A DNA stretch of 64,000 nt from an uncultured Eubacteriales bacterium. Its GTDB lineage: Bacteria > Bacillota > Clostridia > Oscillospirales > CAG-272. The notes under the pieces were generated by a model that made no database searches, was not told where the DNA came from, and worked only from the letters and a program-made list of their open reading frames with translations. Each line of letters begins with the position of its first letter. The first letter of the stretch is position 1. Location of the stretch: contig URDX01000005.1 of NCBI GenBank assembly GCA_900546695.1, positions 58,752-122,751 on the forward strand. The letters run 5' to 3'. Positions 26,400 to 36,000 of this stretch are shown piece by piece. Both the position numbers and the translations under genes were made by a program.

Positions 26400-28505
26400 T
26401 TATGTCCTGAAGGATAGCTCTGTAATAATATTGGAAATGAAGCTTATTATCTTGCCTATCAGAGTTCCGAACAGAGCTACAAGGAAGACAATTACTATCA
26501 TTCCGACGATGGTTCCGATAACGGTAAGAATGTTCTTGCCGAGCTGGTAGTCATGCGTAATCATTACGCCGAAGAACAGAAGTAATCCGACCCAGATATA
26601 CGCAAGGCTGTTTATCATGCCGATGATTCCCGCTTCCTCTGCCGTAAGAACATACGAGAGGAGCGTAGAAAGAATCGTAAAGAAAGGCAGAGGTGCAAGC
26701 GAATAGCCGGTAGCCACAAAGATATCCTTGAAGCTCCCCTCACCTTCAAACAGCGTGGTAAGACACCAGTTTGCGGTAACAAAGAGGAATATCGGAAGCA
26801 TGACTCCGATTATCTGCATGAATACATTCATACCCGAATACTCAAAGCAGAATGCAACGACGGTGAGAGCTATAAAGGTAAGCGCACCGCGCACAGAACC
26901 TCGGTTCTCATGCTTAAGATCCCAGAAGCCGTCAAACGGGTGGAAGATAAGATGTGCCGAATACAGCAGCTCTTCCTTGTAGGTGCGGCGACCTGTCTTG
27001 AGCGTTGCCGCCTTATTGACCTTGCCTGCCCACTTGAAGTACTTTGCAAGGAGCACGCAGAAGACGATAATTACGACGGGGATAACAAGTGCATACTTGG
27101 ATATCCACTCCTGACGCCACATCTTGAAAGCGTTGTTGTAATCATCTCTGTCATTGGCGTAGCTGAAGTAACTCATCGCCTCGCTCCAGTTACCGGAGCG
27201 GAAGTAGCTCTGTCCGATACCGATATATGCGGTATCAAAGTTGTTATTATACTGCAGTATCGTCTCCCAGTCGGAAACCGCGAGGTCGTACTGTCTGTCG
27301 TTGTTATGCTGCAGTGCCGAGATAAGGACATCGCCGTACTCGGTACGATTAAATACCGTTATACTCGAATCGCTCTTATCGAGCAGCAGTATCTTAGAAT
27401 CCTGATAGGTGATACCCGAAACGGTCGTAAGGTTACCGAGCATCTGACCCTTTGCACCGAAGGCGAACAGCAGGTTACCGCTGTCGTCGTAGGTGTAGAC
27501 TCTCGAACGCTTATCGTCGATAAGCGACCATGTTCCCTCGGGTCCGATAGCCGCGTCAACAACTCGCGATACACCGGCCTCTGTCGTGCTTCTGCCGATG
27601 GCATTGATAGCAACCTCACCGACGGGTCCGAAGAAGCCGTTGCGCGTCAAAACGTCCGTGCCGGAAGCATTGAGCTTCTTGATAGGCGAATAGGTAGCAT
27701 CTCCTTCAATACTCGTGTACTGAGAGGTTTCCTTGATAGAAGAGGTCGTAACATAGACAAAGCCGTCACCGTCGATGGTTATGTTATTATACTCGGTGGA
27801 AACATTCTTCTTGGTGAGCGCTCTCTGTCTCGCACTCATGAACGAGCGCCACATAAGCTCAATAGCGCTGACCGAAACCGTCTGCGAGCCTATGAAGTTC
27901 TGGAACTCACCCTGCGCATCGAGAACGATAACGCCCATGTAGGTGGTAGAAGAAACAACATAGACACGCTCTGCGTTATCGACTGCTATCGCGATCGGCT
28001 TATAGACAGAGCCTGTCGGAAAGACGGTCGATTTCGGTTCACGGAGCTGATAGAGAAAGTTTCCGTTACGGTCGAAAACAACTATACGGCTGTTATTCGT
28101 ATCTGCTACGAAAATCTTCTCTGCGGTGATAAATACACCGTTCGGCTCAGCAAGCTTATCGCGGATACCCTCCTCGTTTATAAACGACTGGAGGGTGGAT
28201 TTGTACTGGAGATAGGGGTCGAGTATGAGAATTCTGTTATTTGTCGGATCGGCAAGATATACATTATTCTGATCGTCGACCTCGATATCGGTCGGTGTTC
28301 CGAGTGCTGCGCCCGTAATGCCCATATCAGCGGAATGATATGTCTTATACGGAGTATATGCATCGGGCGAGGGGGCTGCGAAGCCATTCGTTGTGAATGT
28401 GTATGTCTGATAGGATGATGCCGCAAACACGGGAAGTACAGATGTTATGAGCATCAGCATCGCCAGGAAGAGAAAGGCGACTCTTATTTTCTTTTTCTTC
28501 TGCAT
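26400..28505 (-). CDS. NHL-repeat/TPR/Yip1-like membrane protein
   Basis: A 701-residue protein. It has a signal peptide (1-29) and then NHL-type propeller repeats at about 40-385 (GTPTDIEVDDQNNVYLADPTNNRILILD; EPNGVFITAEKIFVADTNNSRIVVFD). TPR-like helices follow at about 395-455 (YDLAVSDWETILQYNNNFDTAYIGIGQSYFRSGNWSEAMSYF in the family pattern), one TM near 470, and a five-helix Yip1-like domain at about 505-695. The topology suggests an external propeller tethered to a membrane domain. It lies in the operon between two permease pairs, so a role in sensing or assembling the uptake machine is possible. Function unknown. Confidence 0.7.
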   Translation of the reverse strand: MQKKKKIRVAFLFLAMLMLITSVLPVFAASSYQTYTFTTNGFAAPSPDAYTPYKTYHSADMGITGAALGTPTDIEVDDQNNVYLADPTNNRILILDPYLQYKSTLQSFINEEGIRDKLAEPNGVFITAEKIFVADTNNSRIVVFDRNGNFLYQLREPKSTVFPTGSVYKPIAIAVDNAERVYVVSSTTYMGVIVLDAQGEFQNFIGSQTVSVSAIELMWRSFMSARQRALTKKNVSTEYNNITIDGDGFVYVTTSSIKETSQYTSIEGDATYSPIKKLNASGTDVLTRNGFFGPVGEVAINAIGRSTTEAGVSRVVDAAIGPEGTWSLIDDKRSRVYTYDDSGNLLFAFGAKGQMLGNLTTVSGITYQDSKILLLDKSDSSITVFNRTEYGDVLISALQHNNDRQYDLAVSDWETILQYNNNFDTAYIGIGQSYFRSGNWSEAMSYFSYANDRDDYNNAFKMWRQEWISKYALVIPVVIIVFCVLLAKYFKWAGKVNKAATLKTGRRTYKEELLYSAHLIFHPFDGFWDLKHENRGSVRGALTFIALTVVAFCFEYSGMNVFMQIIGVMLPIFLFVTANWCLTTLFEGEGSFKDIFVATGYSLAPLPFFTILSTLLSYVLTAEEAGIIGMINSLAYIWVGLLLFFGVMITHDYQLGKNILTVIGTIVGMIVIVFLVALFGTLIGKIISFISNIITELSFRT

Positions 28506-28521
28506 TGAGTGCCTCCTTTTC

Positions 28522-29394
28522 TCAGTCCTTCATTCCCGAAGAGCCCATCGTCTCAACTATCTGCGCCTGGGAAACTACGAATATGATAATCGGCACAGCC
28601 ATCGTCAGCACCGCAGCAGCGGAGCCCGCACCGGTGGAAACCGTAGAGATCGTCGCGACCGCGCTGTTGAAGGTCTTGAGCTGCTCACTCCATACGTAGG
28701 TAGAAGCGCCGCTGTTCCATACGTTCTGGAACGTTGTGATAATAAGTGTCAGCCACGCGGGCTTAACAAGCGGCATGACTATGCGCGAGTAGATGAACAT
28801 CTCGTTCGCGCCGTCGATACGCGCAGCTTCTATCATCTCGTCAGAGACGTTACTGTCGATAAACTGCTTCATCAGGTAAAGTCCGAGGGTCGATGCCCAT
28901 ATCGGCACGATGGATATCGTGTAGGTATTAAGCCAACCGAGCGCAACGTATACGATAAAGTTCGTAAGACCCGAAATAGTAGAGGAAATCATCAGCGAAT
29001 AGATGATGATGTTCATTACTATGTTGTAGCCGGGGAAACGTATCTTGGATATCGAGTATGCACTCATCGAACCGAGCACAAGGCATCCGACCGTCGCACC
29101 CACCGAGATAAACAGGGTGTTGAAGAGATAACGGGAAATCGGCACCCATGTTGCGTTGATGTTCGTGAACAGGTCCGCAAAGTTCTTGAGTGTAGGCTTG
29201 ATTACGTAGAAGCGCGGAGGTGTCATGCTCATCTCGCCGAGAGGCTTAAGAGAGGTAATAACCGTATACCACATCGGAAGAAACATGAACAGACCGAGGA
29301 TTATAAGCAGTATCGTAATACCTGCATCGCCGCCCGCGCTGCGGTTAAGGACAACGGCGTGCTTTCTTGTTCTGAGCTTTTTCGTCTTCTTCAT
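28522..29394 (-). CDS. Carbohydrate ABC transporter permease (MalG/AraQ type), first pair
   Basis: A 290-residue permease with six TM helices. The EAA loop reads IEAARIDGANEMFIYSRIVMPLVKPAW. ATG 29394 is preferred over a longer in-frame start because a GGTGGGA site lies before it and the preceding gene ends one base upstream. It is the partner of the 29396-30367 gene. Confidence 0.9.
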   Translation of the reverse strand: MKKTKKLRTRKHAVVLNRSAGGDAGITILLIILGLFMFLPMWYTVITSLKPLGEMSMTPPRFYVIKPTLKNFADLFTNINATWVPISRYLFNTLFISVGATVGCLVLGSMSAYSISKIRFPGYNIVMNIIIYSLMISSTISGLTNFIVYVALGWLNTYTISIVPIWASTLGLYLMKQFIDSNVSDEMIEAARIDGANEMFIYSRIVMPLVKPAWLTLIITTFQNVWNSGASTYVWSEQLKTFNSAVATISTVSTGAGSAAAVLTMAVPIIIFVVSQAQIVETMGSSGMKD

Positions 29395-29395
29395 G

Positions 29396-30367
29396 TCACT
29401 GTCCCACCTTTGAAAGGAATTTCTGGACCGCAATATTCGATCCGAAGCAGAGCAGGAACAGCACAAGCGAAATCGCAGAAGCGTATCCGAACTCAAATCT
29501 TGTCGTCATATACTCGTTAAGATGGTGCGTAAGCGTCCATGCACAGTAGTCGACCGACGGGTTTCCGCACAGTGCATCAACTATCGCACCGAAGCCGAAC
29601 GCGCCCGTGATTGCCTGGACCGCACCGAACATCAGCATGCTTCTCATGCTGGGCAGGGTTATGTACCAAAGCTCCTGCCAGCGGTTCTTGATTCCGTCGA
29701 CCGCGCCCGCCTCGTAGAGGTGACGGTCAACGCCCTGAAGTCCCGCGATGAAAGCAAGAAACGCAGTTCCGAGACTCGACCACAGCGATACTATGATAAC
29801 GATCGGAACAACATAGGATGCGTTCGACAGGAAGGCGATAGGCGACGAGATGAAGCCCATCTTCATCAGCCAACCGTTTGCGTAACCGTAAATATCCTCC
29901 TGGAAGATAATCTTCCATACCATGTACGCGGAGCCCGCGATAGAGGGGGAGTAGAATATAACCGTTACGAATGCTCTCATTCTCGGCGAAAGCTCGTTGA
30001 TGAACCATGCAACGAGGAAGGAGAGAATGTATGAGGTAGGGCCCGTTGCGACCGCGAATATCAGCGTGTTCTTGAACGCGGTGATAAACAGGTCGTCATC
30101 GAGGAACATACGTAGATAGTTATCAAGGAATATAAACTTAGGCATCTGCAGCATGTTAAAGGAAGTAAAGCTGAGCAGAATCGAAAGCAGAACGGGGATG
30201 ACCGTAAAGCAGATGAACATGATGAAGAACGGTATTACCATGTAATAGCCGACCTTCTGACGCTTCATCTCATGCCATGTCCACTGGAGGCGCGTCATAT
30301 CCTTTTTCGATTTCTCTTTCTTTTCCTCAGCAGGCTGCTGACCCTTGACTGCAACTTGTTCTGTCAT
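29396..30367 (-). CDS. Carbohydrate ABC transporter permease (MalF type), first pair
   Basis: A 323-residue permease with six TM helices. It has a charged N-terminal segment (EEKKEKSKKDMTRLQWTW) and the EAA loop YEAGAVDGIKNRWQELWYITLPSM. It follows the solute-binding protein gene by about 80 bases and is nearly fused to its partner permease. Confidence 0.9.
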   Translation of the reverse strand: MTEQVAVKGQQPAEEKKEKSKKDMTRLQWTWHEMKRQKVGYYMVIPFFIMFICFTVIPVLLSILLSFTSFNMLQMPKFIFLDNYLRMFLDDDLFITAFKNTLIFAVATGPTSYILSFLVAWFINELSPRMRAFVTVIFYSPSIAGSAYMVWKIIFQEDIYGYANGWLMKMGFISSPIAFLSNASYVVPIVIIVSLWSSLGTAFLAFIAGLQGVDRHLYEAGAVDGIKNRWQELWYITLPSMRSMLMFGAVQAITGAFGFGAIVDALCGNPSVDYCAWTLTHHLNEYMTTRFEFGYASAISLVLFLLCFGSNIAVQKFLSKVGQ

Positions 30368-30448
30368 CGGAAAAACCTCTCTGTTTAAGTCTGAATATCT
30401 CGCCCTCTCCCCTGCCCTGCGGCAGGAGAGAGGAATTCTTGTCGGTAA

Positions 30449-33400
30449 TTACTCGCCGTCGGTGCTCTCCGAACCCGTTTTCTTTGAGTAATCAACGCCG
30501 GAATACGAGATATCATAAGAATCCATACCGAATTCCTGACGCTTACGTGAAATCTCACGGTTTATGTCGTAGATACGGTCAAGCATCGCGTTCGATGCAT
30601 CGGCACCGGTATTGTACACGTCCATGAATGCGTTCTTTACATATGTAGGAACGATGTAATGTCCGGGGTACTCGGTGATACCGCAGAGCTGCTTCATCTG
30701 CTTAGAGACTGCCGCATACTCGCTTGCGGTCCAAGGCTGCTCAAGGAACACCTTGGTGTTTGCCGTATTATACTTTGTGGTGGGCAGAGGCGATACCGCG
30801 ATGGTCTCGTTACGCATACGCTCCTGAGTATCGCTCGATACGTACCACTTGAGGTACTTCCAGCTCGACTCGGGGTTATTCGAGCCTCGCGGGATTATCA
30901 TACCGGTTACAAGAACAACGCTCGACCAGTTTTCGGTGAGAGTTCCGTCGTCGTTTTCGTTGACGGTCGCAAGCATCGGAGCCATCTCCCACAGTCCGCG
31001 GAGCTCGACATAGTTCATCAGCTCGTTATAGAAGCTGACCGCGCTCTGGTTTGCGGTAGCGGCGACACCGTTGCTCGACATCATGACGGGAAGCTCACCC
31101 GTACGGAAACGGGAGGTGTCCCATGCGACGGGGCTCGAATACTTACGGAAGAAGCCGGAGTATGTATCAAACGCCGCAAGTGCCTCGTGAGAATCAAGGT
31201 TGGTTCTCCAGCCGTCATCGGTGTAAAGGTCGATGCCCTGCTGATAGAGGAAGATCTGAAGTCCGGGAAGTCCGACGGGAAGTCCGACCTCGAGCTTCTT
31301 ATTCTGAAGGACACTCATCATGTCGTACAGCTCATCCCATGTCTCGGGAATCTCAAGTCCGAGCTCTGCAAGGATGTCTATGCGGTAGAACATCATCGGG
31401 AAGTCCATCGTTTTCGGCAGCGCGTATGTCACGCCGTAAAGCGTACAGGTTTTAAGCGCTGCGGGGTCGAGCTCTTCGCACGCCTCGTCGAAGCCCTCAA
31501 AGCCGACCGATGGGTCGCTTGTATCGTTGAGCTTTTCGACCGCCGTACGGAGTCCCCATGTAATCGCGTTGGTCGTGGTCATATCCGAGATATCGGGACC
31601 GATGCCCGCGAGTATCGCCTGCTCAAGTCCTGCGCTTATGACCTTGATAGTCAATCCTATATTATACTGAGGTGTGAAGCTCGAGTCGATTATGCGTCGG
31701 TTAATAAGCATTGTCTCGCGGTCACTCGTCGCCCACATCGTAATGTAATCGTCGTAGGTCTGCTCATCCTCTTCAGCCTTGAAGCCTATCGTTGTGTAGT
31801 CCATAAAGAAGGACATCACGAACGCCTTGACCTCAAACCATGCGGATTGGTTGAAGGATGCGACCGCCTGCGGTGCAACGCCCTCATCGCCGAGTATCTC
31901 GAAGTAGTCGAGCTTTATCGGCTGAGACAGCGCGGTGTACATCCAGTTTGAAAGCATGACGATATAGTTCTTAAAGGATACAAAGTTACCTGCTATCTTG
32001 TACTCATCCTGCGACATCTGCTTAAAGAGCAGCGCCGCCGTCTCAAGCGTATTGACCTGGTCGCCCTTCTCGCCCGTTATCGCAACGAGCTCATCGACCA
32101 TGGTGTACAGCTCCTTAGATGCCTTTGCTATCGTAAGGATAGCGGAGCCTGCAATACGGCTGAAGCCGTAGTCACGGTTAGCATCGGGGTTAGGACCCGT
32201 TATCATGAGTATCAGTTGATATGCCTCGTACAGCTCATCGACCATGCCGCGAATCTGATAAACATATTCAATCATGTCGCCGAGAACTGCCTCGAAGGTT
32301 ACCGTATTTTCGCCTTTATTTAAATGGAAGACAAATTCGCGTTCTTCGTTTCCGAGCACCTCGGACTGGAAGCCCGTATCATAGATGAAACGGATCCTCT
32401 CCGCCTCTTGGAACTGAACTTCATCATTTATATATATACGTCTGGAGGAGAACATTCCGATAAGGGCATTCTGACGGTATCTGACAGCGATACGGTAGAG
32501 CCCGTCTTCGGGAACCGTCACCTTATAGGTGGCGAACATATTGCAGTTTGCAAAATCAAGCACGTTGTAACGGATACGCGACGGGTCCTGCGGCTCGGTG
32601 AGCGCGGAGGTACGGTCATTCGCCGGAAACATACTCTGCATGGAGATGGTCGTCGGCTGCTCCGCCTGTACCTTGATGGGCTCATCAAGATGAACAAGCT
32701 TGAGTCCTTCGTCTACCCACTTCTGCGCAGCCTCCTCATACTTTGCAGGCTCCTCGTAAGGATAAATGGTTATCGTGTCGATTATCATCGGTTCGCGGTT
32801 TGCCTCAAAGGTAAGCTCATGCTCGCCCGCCTCAAGGTAAAACTCGAACGGAGCCATCGTGAAACCGACCCAGTCACGGAGATAATACTCTCTCCACTGG
32901 AATACCTCGTTTCTTACGGGACGGATGTCGTTTCCGTTCATATCGTGGTCGAAGGTTCTGTTTCCGTCCTCGTCGTACGAAAAATCGTACTCCCATGTTC
33001 TCGGAAAGTAGAGATAACGGGTCTCGGAGAACGGCAGCTTACCGTCGATGAAGAGCATACGCTCCACCGTGGTGTTTGTCGCCTTGACGGTGTAGTAATT
33101 GAGCTTTATTGCGTACTTACCGGTCTCGGGTACGGTGAACTTCCATGTGACCGTATCTGTTTCAGGGGTGTAAAGACAGTTTTTCCGACCCTCATACTCC
33201 GAGTACACCTCGACTGCCGCTGTGGTGCTCTCCGCGTCGTAATCCGAGCCCTGAATGACGATGGTCTGCGTCGCCCGTGGCTTGGATGCGTAATGGTCGT
33301 TGTAGTTCATGTACGAGTCGGCGTCGATAAGGTTCATGATCTCTGCGGCTGTGCGCTCGCCGAGACCGTCGGTACCCGTAGTGCTCTCCCCGACAGCGGT

Positions 33401-33553
33401 TCCGTCCGCCGCGGAGGTCACGCTCGTGACATCGACCCCGTTCGACTCTCCCTGCGTGGTCTCGCCCGCTGCAAACACGGGGGCAAGACTGCCCGTCAAC
33501 GTTGCGGCAAGGAGAAAAGCAGAAAGCGCTTTAAAAACGTGCGATTTCTTCAT
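30449..33553 (-). CDS. Giant extracellular solute-binding protein with carbohydrate-binding-like N-terminal domains
   Basis: A 1034-residue exported protein, first in the operon. ATG 33553 has GGAGG upstream and starts a clean signal peptide (about 1-29, ending VFAAG). The signal peptide lacks a lipobox Cys, unusual for a Gram-positive binding protein. About 85-285 and 295-445 are two beta-rich segments with the look of CBM6/CBM35-type galactose-binding folds (GKYAIKLNYYTVKATNT; EDGLYRIAVRYRQNALIG). About 450-570 is helical. From about 600 to 1000 is a family 1 extracellular solute-binding protein (TYALPKTMDFPMMFYRIDILAELGLEIPETWDELYDM in the family pattern). Ordinary members are about 450 residues. 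It likely grips a large glycan at the surface. Confidence 0.82.
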   Translation of the reverse strand: MKKSHVFKALSAFLLAATLTGSLAPVFAAGETTQGESNGVDVTSVTSAADGTAVGESTTGTDGLGERTAAEIMNLIDADSYMNYNDHYASKPRATQTIVIQGSDYDAESTTAAVEVYSEYEGRKNCLYTPETDTVTWKFTVPETGKYAIKLNYYTVKATNTTVERMLFIDGKLPFSETRYLYFPRTWEYDFSYDEDGNRTFDHDMNGNDIRPVRNEVFQWREYYLRDWVGFTMAPFEFYLEAGEHELTFEANREPMIIDTITIYPYEEPAKYEEAAQKWVDEGLKLVHLDEPIKVQAEQPTTISMQSMFPANDRTSALTEPQDPSRIRYNVLDFANCNMFATYKVTVPEDGLYRIAVRYRQNALIGMFSSRRIYINDEVQFQEAERIRFIYDTGFQSEVLGNEEREFVFHLNKGENTVTFEAVLGDMIEYVYQIRGMVDELYEAYQLILMITGPNPDANRDYGFSRIAGSAILTIAKASKELYTMVDELVAITGEKGDQVNTLETAALLFKQMSQDEYKIAGNFVSFKNYIVMLSNWMYTALSQPIKLDYFEILGDEGVAPQAVASFNQSAWFEVKAFVMSFFMDYTTIGFKAEEDEQTYDDYITMWATSDRETMLINRRIIDSSFTPQYNIGLTIKVISAGLEQAILAGIGPDISDMTTTNAITWGLRTAVEKLNDTSDPSVGFEGFDEACEELDPAALKTCTLYGVTYALPKTMDFPMMFYRIDILAELGLEIPETWDELYDMMSVLQNKKLEVGLPVGLPGLQIFLYQQGIDLYTDDGWRTNLDSHEALAAFDTYSGFFRKYSSPVAWDTSRFRTGELPVMMSSNGVAATANQSAVSFYNELMNYVELRGLWEMAPMLATVNENDDGTLTENWSSVVLVTGMIIPRGSNNPESSWKYLKWYVSSDTQERMRNETIAVSPLPTTKYNTANTKVFLEQPWTASEYAAVSKQMKQLCGITEYPGHYIVPTYVKNAFMDVYNTGADASNAMLDRIYDINREISRKRQEFGMDSYDISYSGVDYSKKTGSESTDGE

Positions 33554-33594
33554 GAAATTTGATTCCTCCAGTTCCATTGCACACTTGCAGTGTG

Positions 33595-33618
33595 TGCGCA
33601 TAGCATGTCATATGCGCA
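33595..33618. promoter_or_regulatory. Palindrome in the transporter operon leader
   Basis: The perfect 8-bp inverted repeat TGCGCATA (33595-33602) and TATGCGCA (33611-33618) lies just downstream of the predicted start point. It is either an operator or a leader hairpin. A second stem CACACTG/CAGTGTG overlaps nearby. Confidence 0.5.
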
Positions 33619-33634
33619 GAAAATTGCTTCTAAA

Positions 33635-33663
33635 ATGATATCATATATATAGACAAAAGTCAA
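33635..33663 (-). promoter_or_regulatory. Promoter of the carbohydrate transporter operon
   Basis: On the minus strand TTGACT (33663-33658), 17-bp spacer, TATCAT (33640-33635). The start point near 33628 gives a 75-base leader. Confidence 0.75.
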
Positions 33664-34159
33664 GCATCGATTTATGAACAGATTTCTCATACCGCGACCG
33701 TCCGCCGCCCCGTGCCGCACTGCGTTTTTCCCGCCCGAGTGCCGCGCCGAGCCGCACGCGAGGGTCGATGCGCCGCGCGCGGTCGCGAAAAAAGTCCCGC
33801 AGGGGCGAAAAATGCACCGATTTGACCGTGTTTTTTTCGATGTCCGAACGGTGGAAAATGATAATCTCGGTGCTTTTTTTCACATTTGCGACCATTTAAT
33901 GGATTTCAACTTGTTTCTTGTATTAGGGAATTACACTGATTCTTTATGTGATTTTCGACAAATTCAAGCTCTCGATTTCTACGTTCTGCACAACGCGCAG
34001 AAACGTAAAATAGGAGTGATTTTATCAGAATATCGCCAACATTTGTTTGTGTTTCCGATTTTTGCCTCTGATTTATGAACAAGATGTTTCTAAGACAACA
34101 ATTGCAGGGTCGGTAGCACATCTTTTGCCGATATTTGAAAAAAATAACCGTTCAACCAC
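33664..34159. other. Gene-free stretch with two structured segments
   Basis: No supportable CDS. A GC-rich half (33690-33810) gives way to an AT-rich half. GCACCGA (33814-33820) pairs with TCGGTGC (33867-33873), followed by seven T. An inner ACCGT/ACGGT stem is present. TACGTTCTGC (33980-33989) pairs with GCAGAAACGTA (33997-34007) with one bulge. These could mark an unannotated small RNA or remnants. Confidence 0.4.
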
Positions 34160-34188
34160 TTGATAATATTGCAGATATAATGTATAAT
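34160..34188 (+). promoter_or_regulatory. Promoter of the ACT/PFL pair
   Basis: TTGATA (34160-34165), 17-bp spacer, TATAAT (34183-34188). Confidence 0.75.
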
Positions 34189-34207
34189 TATATATTATGA
34201 TACTACA

Positions 34208-34235
34208 CCTCCGGGAGCACCCGGAGAATCGGAGG
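34208..34235 (+). promoter_or_regulatory. RBS-sequestering leader fold of the ACT-domain gene
   Basis: The SD GGAGG (34231-34235) is complementary to CCTCC (34208-34212). The competing hairpin CTCCGGG (34209-34215) with CCCGGAG (34220-34226) would release it. The two folds share bases and exclude each other. Confidence 0.45.
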
Positions 34236-34245
34236 TTTTTGAACT

Positions 34246-34515
34246 ATGAAGGCAGTTATCACCGTAACGGGTCACGACACGAGCGGCATCATCGCCAAGG
34301 TCAGTACCGAATGCGCCGCACACGGCGTAAATATAATTGATATAACGCAGAGCGTTCTCGGAGATCTTTTCGCTATGATCATGCTCACCGATATTGATAA
34401 GCTGAGCATTCCCTTCTCCGACTTCGTCGACCGTATGACCGCGCTCGGTCATGAAAACAAGCTCGAAATACATACCATGCATGAGGAGCTTTTCTCTGTC
34501 ATGCACCGCATTTGA
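34246..34515 (+). CDS. ACT domain-containing protein (UPF0237)
   Basis: An 89-residue cytosolic protein made of one ACT fold with the ligand-loop pattern VTGHDTSGIIAKVSTECAAHGVNIIDI. Single-ACT proteins of this family (COG3830) are regulators of unknown ligand and are almost always followed by the PFL-family gene found here 12 bases downstream. A strong SD may be masked by leader structure. Confidence 0.9.
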   Translation: MKAVITVTGHDTSGIIAKVSTECAAHGVNIIDITQSVLGDLFAMIMLTDIDKLSIPFSDFVDRMTALGHENKLEIHTMHEELFSVMHRI

Positions 34516-34527
34516 TAGGGGTTCATA

Positions 34528-35895
34528 ATGTCTGCTATGATCAACACCGGAGATATTCTCGAAACTATTAATATGATACGCGAGGAAAACCTCGATATCA
34601 GAACCGTTACAATGGGTATTTCGCTGCTCGACTGCTGCTCGGATGACCCTAAGCGCTTTGCAGACCTTATCTATGACAAGGTAACACGCAGCGCGGAGCG
34701 TCTTGTTCCCGTATGCATGGAAATTGAGAAGGAGTACGGCATTCCGATTATCAACAAGCGCGTTTCGGTCACCCCCGTTTCCATCGCGGGCGGCGCGCTC
34801 AAGCCCGACGGCTTTGTTCTCGCCGCTAAGGCTCTCGACCGTGCGGCGGAAACGCTCGGTATCAATTTTATCGGCGGCTTCGGCGCGCTCGTGCAGAAGG
34901 GCATGACCGTCGGCGACCGTAATCTCATCGAGGCAATTCCCGAGGCACTTGCCTCCACCGAGATGGTCTGCTCCTCCGTCAATGTTGCATCCACTAAGGC
35001 GGGAATTAACATGGACGCGGTCAAGCTGATGGGTGACACCGTTCGCCGCGCCGCTGAGCTCACCTCAGACCGCGACGCTATCGGCTGCGCAAAGCTCGTC
35101 GTGTTCTCGAACGTTCCCGAGGATAATCCCTTCATGGCGGGAGCCTTTCACGGTGTGAGCGAGCCTGACCGCGTTATAAACGTAGGCGTATCGGGTCCCG
35201 GCGTCGTTGCAAGCGCCATCCGCCGCGCGGGTGACTGCACGCTCGACGAGCTCGCCGACGTAATAAAAAAGACCGCATTCAAGATTACACGTATGGGTCA
35301 GCTCACCGCATGCGAGGCATCGCGCAGGCTTGACGCGCCGTTCGGCATCGTCGATCTTTCGCTTGCCCCCACCCCCGCGATAGGCGACTCTGTCGCAGAG
35401 ATACTCGAGGAGATGGGTCTCGAATGCACGGGCTGTCACGGCACCACCGCGGCTCTCGCGATGCTTAACGACGCTGTAAAGAAGGGCGGCACGATGGCAT
35501 CGTCGCATGTCGGCGGTCTGTCGGGCGCATTTATTCCCGTATCCGAGGACAGCGGCATGATAAACGCAGTCCGTGGGGGCTCGCTGACAATAGAAAAGCT
35601 CGAGGCTATGACCGCTGTTTGCTCGGTCGGTCTCGATATGATAGCCATCCCCGGCGACACTCCCGCCGACGTTATCTGCGGCATCATCGCCGATGAAATT
35701 GCTATCGGAGTGATAAACGGCAAAACCACCGCAGTCCGCGTCATCCCCGTTATCGGCAAGAACGTAGGCGAGGATGTTGAGTTCGGCGGTCTGCTCGGTC
35801 ACGCTCCCATAATGGAGCTCAACATGCGTTCTCCCGCACGCTTTATCGGCAGAGGCGGCAGGATCCCCGCACCGATACACAGCCTCCGCAACTGA
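34528..35895 (+). CDS. PFL family protein (UPF0210)
   Basis: A 455-residue cytosolic protein of COG2848, distantly related to pyruvate formate-lyase-like barrels but not a known PFL. Family landmarks seen: [61 protein letters not shown] and a C-terminal [15 protein letters not shown]. The biochemical function is not established as far as I know. It is translated with the ACT-domain gene as a conserved two-gene unit. Confidence 0.9.
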   Translation: MSAMINTGDILETINMIREENLDIRTVTMGISLLDCCSDDPKRFADLIYDKVTRSAERLVPVCMEIEKEYGIPIINKRVSVTPVSIAGGALKPDGFVLAAKALDRAAETLGINFIGGFGALVQKGMTVGDRNLIEAIPEALASTEMVCSSVNVASTKAGINMDAVKLMGDTVRRAAELTSDRDAIGCAKLVVFSNVPEDNPFMAGAFHGVSEPDRVINVGVSGPGVVASAIRRAGDCTLDELADVIKKTAFKITRMGQLTACEASRRLDAPFGIVDLSLAPTPAIGDSVAEILEEMGLECTGCHGTTAALAMLNDAVKKGGTMASSHVGGLSGAFIPVSEDSGMINAVRGGSLTIEKLEAMTAVCSVGLDMIAIPGDTPADVICGIIADEIAIGVINGKTTAVRVIPVIGKNVGEDVEFGGLLGHAPIMELNMRSPARFIGRGGRIPAPIHSLRN

Positions 35896-36000
35896 CCGCA
35901 TCGCGGCGGCTGCGTGCAGCACCTGTTACGTCGAGTGCACCGCAATAATACTATTATTTTTTCATCCGCGCCGCTTTGCGGATGAGATCGGAGGTATCAC

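Noticed and set aside
33674..34078. 134-codon frame in the gap before the ACT-domain gene
   Set aside because: Spans a sharp GC change, lacks an SD, and its predicted product has no coherent fold pattern.
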